Assembly (NCBI GenBank): GCA_021464415.1
Contig: CM038468.1
Span: 39,482,969 to 39,546,968, forward strand
Direction: 5' to 3'
Length of the DNA: 64,000 bases
Source of the DNA: Lonicera japonica
Lineage: Eukaryota; Streptophyta; Magnoliopsida; Dipsacales; Caprifoliaceae
The position numbers were made by a program, and so were the translations under genes. This document shows positions 59,153-64,000 of this stretch, piece by piece. The notes beneath the pieces are model-generated. The model was given only the letters and a program-made list of their open reading frames with translations. It had not been told where the DNA came from and searched no databases. The first letter of the stretch is position 1. The number at the start of each line of letters is the position of its first letter.

Positions 59153-60900
59153 TGTTAGAATATTAGTGGTAAAGTAATAAAAGAAAAGTCAAAAGCAAGA
59201 TTTGACCAAATTATGGAGGTGGAATTTTTTTTTGGATTATTTCTAACGGTTTCATTTATACATGCAAAATTTATAAATAAAAATGGAGCAAGAGAGTTCA
59301 AGGGTGCCAAGAAAATGACAAGAAAGATAGAATAAAATATAGAGAGAAAAAATGGGTTTTTCTTGTGTTAAGAGTTTATTTGGTGAGAGAGTTTATATTA
59401 TAAACTTTGATTTCCTAGAGTGAAATTAGGTGTATATGAGCTAAGAGTATATATCTTGTATTCCTTATATTGTACCATTATTATCCCAATAGTCAAATCG
59501 AGCTCTCTGTGGATTAGTTCTGATTTGTTGATACCTCGTAATTCTGAAAAATATAGCGGAAAGTAAAAATACCTAGTTTAATTAAATTTTGGTTTCTTTA
59601 TCAAAAATTGATTTGGAGAAGAATGTAATAACTTACAAGTTTATACTAATTTTGATTATGAAAAGTTGATATTCTTGTCTAGCATGCAAAAATAAACAAA
59701 CACAACAAATAATGAGGCAACACCAGAATTAAAGAGGTATCCCTACTTACGTAGGACTAATCCTCAAAAAGAAACTTTACACTATAACATAAGAGTTTAC
59801 AAACACAATAATCACAATTACAAACTTACAATACTTGACTCACCCAAGGGCTGTTACTGTTTCCACCTCTGATGTAGATAATGCCATTCGAATCACTCGA
59901 TCACAATTACAACGCCTCATGTGCCTCAGACTCATTCCGATTATCTTGATTATGAGAGATTTAATCAAGAATTTGTGATTTTGTAATTCTCTTAATGAAG
60001 AACTACACTTTTGATATGAAAAAAATCAAAACCGTAGGTGGTGTTAAAATTTTCTGAACTAAAAGTGTGATCAATATTTTTCTTCAATTGAAAAGCTTAG
60101 AAAACCATATGGCAAAGCTTTGTTTATATAAATGATTTTTAAATTCAAAAGGTAATGCAACTTGTTTGAAAAATGTCTTGTTATAAGCTGTGCTTCAAAT
60201 AATGTTTTTTGAACATAGAAAAATGTGAAGCAAGTTGCAAAGAAAGCATGTGCAAAGGAAAAAGTTACCGCAACAAGAGATACATTCCGGACCAGTATTG
60301 GCAATTTAGCATACCTGTCGAAAAATGAAAATAGCAAGAAAACTTTAGTGCCGAACCGGTATTGAATTTCAGCATACTGGTCCGCAGATACAAATTTGAG
60401 GAAAAATTTACTGCCGGACCGGTATTTGCTTTTAAGCATACCGGTCCGCAGTTTCAAAACTGCTATTTTTGACTTGTTGGGTTTTGCATTTATTTTCAAA
60501 GCACTTGACATTTTGAAACAATGTTACAATTATTTCAAAGATTTTTTTAGACAAATGATCATACAAGAAATTTAAAATCTACTTTTGGACATTTTCAAAC
60601 AAAACCTTTTTTGAAAAACTTTAATTGTTTTAAATAAACAATTAATTTTCACCACTTAAATTTTACAATTTTACCAAAGTAATGTGAACGAGCGATTTTT
60701 TTTCTGAGAAGGAACACGAATAACCCAAACAAATTACAAATGAAAATATTGTGTTTTTGTCGAAGGAATTAAGCCAATAAAAAAAATCGACTTTACAAAT
60801 TCTTGGTGTTTCTTTCATAATTATTATTTTAATTTTTCCGTCATATTTATTCTAATTAGTAAAATTGTGGTGTCGAATATATATTGGTGTAGATCTTAAC
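59153..60900 (+). mobile_element. Solo LTR of a copia element, split by another solo LTR
   Basis: Starts TGTTAGAATATTAGTGG at 59153. When the inner insertion (59545-60797) is removed, the flanks 'cctcgtaattc' and 'ttggtgtttctttcata' join into a typical copia LTR 3' part, about 490 bp in all. It interrupts the SERK relic: the SERK 3' sequence resumes at 60902. AAAAT lies on the left and AAAAT/AAATT on the right, so the exact end is uncertain by one base. No internal region remains. Confidence 0.65.
59545..60797 (-). mobile_element. Solo LTR of the SIRE-like copia family, with target duplication AATTC
   Basis: On the minus strand it starts TGTAAAGTCGATT and ends TATTTTTCA, like the LTRs at 46594 and 52333. 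AATTC flanks both ends (59540-59544 and 60798-60802). It contains a block matching the LTR 3' part ('gggatac.tc', 'gcatgc') and three tandem copies of a 63-bp unit with 'ccggaccggtatt' and 'agcataccggtccgcag' at 60288-60452. No coding content. Confidence 0.85.
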
Positions 60901-60901
60901 A

Positions 60902-61240
60902 AAATTCACAAGACCGAAGCTCTGGTGGGTTATCTGAGGCCAAACAATTCATCAGACCGGGGCAGTAGAGGGAGTCAACAATGATCCGATTAGTGTTAAG
61001 GTTGAGGGTGTCGTTGATCTCTTGTTGGAAAACTACATCCTTTTGCCACTTTTCCCACCTCTTGGAGCATTTTGACAACCTCTGACATCTTGGGGTGGTC
61101 GATCGGGGAGCACTGGGTGGAGAGCAAAACCACCTGGATCAGCTGCTTCACTTCGTCGTGAATGTAATTACCGTTCAGATCCGCGTCCACCAGTGTTTCT
61201 AACTTTTTTTTTTCCTTCAAAGGTCCTTTCATCTGAGCTA
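60902..61240 (-). pseudogene. SERK exon 11 relic (copy 2, coding part)
   Basis: The minus strand reads [20 protein letters not shown] then [20 protein letters not shown] and [13 protein letters not shown], then after a frameshift [12 protein letters not shown], as in the last exon of the gene at 13455-13772. The C-terminal end no longer reads ELSGPR. 61241-61700 continues into the matching intron (13800-14290). The preceding exons are absent and the copy is dead. Confidence 0.85.
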
Positions 61241-61699
61241 AATTTTATTAAAGGTCCAAAACATGGGGTAATTGTTACAAGTTAAAGAATCCATGTGTAA
61301 CTTTTCCATTTCCTAAGAATGCACTTATCTCATCACAATCAATAGTTTAGCACAAATATGTTCTTATAGTGAGCTTTAGTAAATTCTTAATTCAGGACAT
61401 CCCGAAAAGGAATAGTAAATTCTTACTTTCTGAGGGAGGAAGTCGTATTTGTCTTTGTTGTTTATTGGAGAAAAAATGGGTAAATTCCACATATTTTCCA
61501 TCTTTCGTAGCATTTAATAGTTTCGGTGCAAAAAAGTTCGAGGAAATGGCAGACAAATTAGCCCAAACTCGTAAAAAATAATGAAAAAATAAGAAAAGGT
61601 ATTTGAGCTTCATGGAAAATGTCGCACATCTTTCAAGGACAAGTTGGCTTTTACTTTAAACAATCTTTACCATTCCATCTTAATTGGGAAAATTAGTAA

Positions 61700-63387
61700 C
61701 TAAATTTATTCCGCCAACCACGAGTTGACACGTGGCCATCCACGTTAGCAATCAAACCTATCTCGGCGGAAGGAGCTCGGATGAGCTCTGTTTGACCATT
61801 AAGAGGAAAGTGGAGGCTCTTATAAGTTGGACATCTGCTCGAGAGTTAATTGCGCACAACGAAATACAAAGCTTGGGTTCCAGAGCTCTTTTAATGAGCT
61901 CGACCAGTAGTGTCTATCTTATAACTTTGTCAAATAAATGTTTTAAATATGTTACGTACGGAGAATAAAATATATATTGCTTCCGTTTCAAATTAATTGT
62001 GCAACTTTTACTTTGTTATTTTCTGGAAAACATTAATTTTAATCTAATTAATGTTTTCAGAATACAATTTATTTGTTAAGGTAAACTGAAAATAAGACTA
62101 TTAATTTTAAGATATTTTTAAAAAATAGTATAATAAATGATGCTACTTCCTCCAGAATACCAAATAGTGAATTAAAAAAATATTATAACTTGTTTTTATA
62201 CATTAAGAATATAAGAAAAATAATTTATGACTAATTAATGTATTCACCTCCTCTATTATTCTATAGTACTAGCCATCAACAAGGGCGACGCACAAGCGGT
62301 TTAAATCTTTTTGTATTGCAAAAAAATTAAATATAACTATCTATTTTATTCTATAATTATTAAAATGTAAAGGTATTTAAAATTTATAGGCAAGAAACAA
62401 AACAATAATTATATTTTTCTGTTTCATTTCATATTTTTGGTATATATCTTTGTTCTATTTAATTTTAACACTGACTATAAATATCTTAATCATTATACAT
62501 ATACAGCATAAACAGAGCAGAATTAAATTAAATAGTGCACATAAAGAAATATAAATTACATTTAATGAAAGTTAAATTAAGTAAGAATAAATAAATGAAA
62601 AAAAAATGAGCTCATTTTAAGATATTGCTGCTTGTTATTGGTCCTTTAGGTTTCAAATTTTTTAAGGCATAGCCTTATTAACGATGGTCAAGTTATCCGG
62701 GCTTGATTTTGTTGCATTTGAAAGTGATTTTGTTTTAAATTTTGAATTGCTTAATAGTTTAGCTCTTTAATCAATCGATTAACTTGCAATTTAACTTCTA
62801 GAAAATATAGTTGATACCAGAAAGTTGAAATGACAAAACACAATCAATAAAATTAACACATAACATACATTATTAAATATTTAGGGTAAAGAAGATAAGA
62901 ATAAATATAATACAATAAGAAAAGTTTGTCAATTATATATGTTCTGAGAATATAAGAATGGTTTTTCCACTATCGTTTTATAAACAACTTAAATGCATTT
63001 GGGATTTTAATAAATAAATTATAAGTAAAACTAAGTTGATGTTAGAAACCTTTTAAACAATGTAATTTTTTCCCCAAATTGAATGTATTGTCATGCACAA
63101 GGCAAAAGAAAGAAGCAACCAAGGCAAATAGATTAATATTAACCTTAAAGAATGTAGATTTTAAATACATAGAAGAGAAGATGAACACGAGGGGGGGGGG
63201 AGCTGTTGAATTCACATATATGATAATAAATTAAAACAACTGGGGGAAAGTAACGTAAAAATAAATTAAATTTATAATATTAACGAGAATGTAACATAAA
63301 AAAATAATAAAAAAGAGGAATAGACATTTTATGCAAAACAAAGCGCATATAATTAAAGTTAAAGTTCCCTAGGACTTTTATGAATAA
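61700..63387. other. Noncoding AT-rich region
   Basis: Contains the repeat shared with 22830-23110 (61895-62110), and a CTAG-adjacent GC-richer motif at 62273-62300 resembling a decayed Helitron end. A run of G lies at 63191-63200. No gene is seen. Confidence 0.5.
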
Positions 63388-63988
63388 CTAGTTTTTGTGC
63401 ACGTAACGTGATTTTATTGCTTGATAAATGTCATTAAATTTATTATTAAAGATATATAACTTAGAATTTAATAATTTGTATGAAATAAAAATAATAAAAA
63501 AACAAAAAAAAACATAGTATCAAGTGTCAAATTTATTTTATTTTTTTACCGACCTAAAAGCCTTGTAATTTTAATATGATCGATTAAATAGTTTCTTTCT
63601 TGGGTAATTTGTTATGAAATTATATAGAAATCTTATGCATAACACATAATTTAACACAAATTCTAACTTGTTTCATTATTTTAGCCAAATAAAGTATAGT
63701 TTAAATTTATTTGAAATACTAATACTAATATAATATAGTATTATACTATTTTTTATTTTTGTTTAATGTAAATCTAGCATAAATTTTTTGTTTAATTATT
63801 TAAGCAAGATAGAGTAGAGTTTGAATTTATTTGGAATATTAATACTAATATAAAAATATATGGAGTTATACTATTTTATTTAATGTAAATCTTAATTTAT
63901 TTTTTTGTATAAAATCAAGGTTCATATATGTCTACACAAGAAAAGGAAAAAATACTTAAATTATTCGTATTTTTATATATAGTATAGA
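63388..63988 (-). mobile_element. Helitron-like non-autonomous element
   Basis: On the minus strand it starts TCTATACTATATATAAAAAT (63988) and ends with a short hairpin (CACGTTACGTG), a spacer and CTAG at 63388. It is flanked by A on the 5' side and T on the 3' side, as expected for Helitron insertion between A and T. There is no target duplication and no coding content. The AT-rich interior shares phrases with 37563-38092. Confidence 0.5.
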
Positions 63989-64000
63989 TTAATTTGGTGG

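Noticed and set aside
60071..60511. 146-codon minus-strand frame
   Set aside because: It lies entirely in a solo LTR and includes its 63-bp tandem units, so it is not a gene.

Overview
The window is AT-rich nuclear DNA of a flowering plant, most likely a dicot. The evidence is intron-containing plant kinase genes with canonical GT..AG borders, a heavy-metal-associated isoprenylated plant protein (HIPP), and plant LTR retrotransposons, CACTA, hAT, Mutator-like and Helitron-type elements. The species cannot be named from the sequence. There are no bacterial operons, rRNA, tRNA or CRISPR arrays that I can support.

Host genes, all on the minus strand. Two close paralogs encode FERONIA/CrRLK1L-type kinase domains without ectodomain or membrane segment (17267-18451 and 38402-39655). 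Both are non-RD kinases (HLD instead of HRD). Each is followed, in phase across canonical splice sites, by a different module. The first runs into the last three exons of a SERK/BAK1 gene, which encode a complete second kinase domain (13455-16979). The joined model is a 724-residue tandem kinase with no internal stop. The second runs into the linker, second HMA domain (MHCEAC motif) and CaaX tail of a HIPP (34922-38277), giving a kinase-HMA fusion. Its 3' part is broken by a short LTR element and nonsense codons. Homology between the two paralogs stops just after the shared SPxG tail (x = V or A), so the same kinase tail has acquired two partners. The 5' end of a third copy lies at 12455-12640. 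Broken pieces of three further SERK copies lie near 28.2, 42.7 and 58.9-61.2 kb. The locus has therefore been duplicated in segments, and upstream and 3' flanks are also repeated.

Layout. 1-2072: 3' LTR of a Ty3/gypsy element, inserted into a Ty1/copia element (minus strand, 2073-12427). That copia element carries a CACTA element in its 5' leader (5803-10059) and TIR elements in its LTR. 12455-18560: third-copy relic, SERK kinase exons, first kinase gene. 18560-29968: noncoding DNA with TIR elements, a decayed SERK exon and a small LTR element. 29969-33741: defective copia element with target duplication CAATG. 34922-39655: kinase-HIPP gene. 39656-44447: upstream duplicate, SERK 3' relic, LINE-like DUF4283 ORF. 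44448-57459: a chromodomain gypsy element (target duplication CATAG), containing a gag-only copia element (target duplication CAACT), whose first LTR contains a hAT MITE (8-bp duplication). 57465-61700: SERK relic split by a solo LTR that is itself split by another. 61700-64000: AT-rich DNA ending in a Helitron-like element.

Interpretation. Non-RD kinases, co-receptor (SERK) kinases and HMA domains are each tied to plant immunity, and kinase-kinase and kinase-HMA fusions are known architectures of resistance proteins. Reading this locus as a nursery of chimeric kinase receptors or decoys is inference. The exon phases and domain identities are seen directly; expression and function are not.
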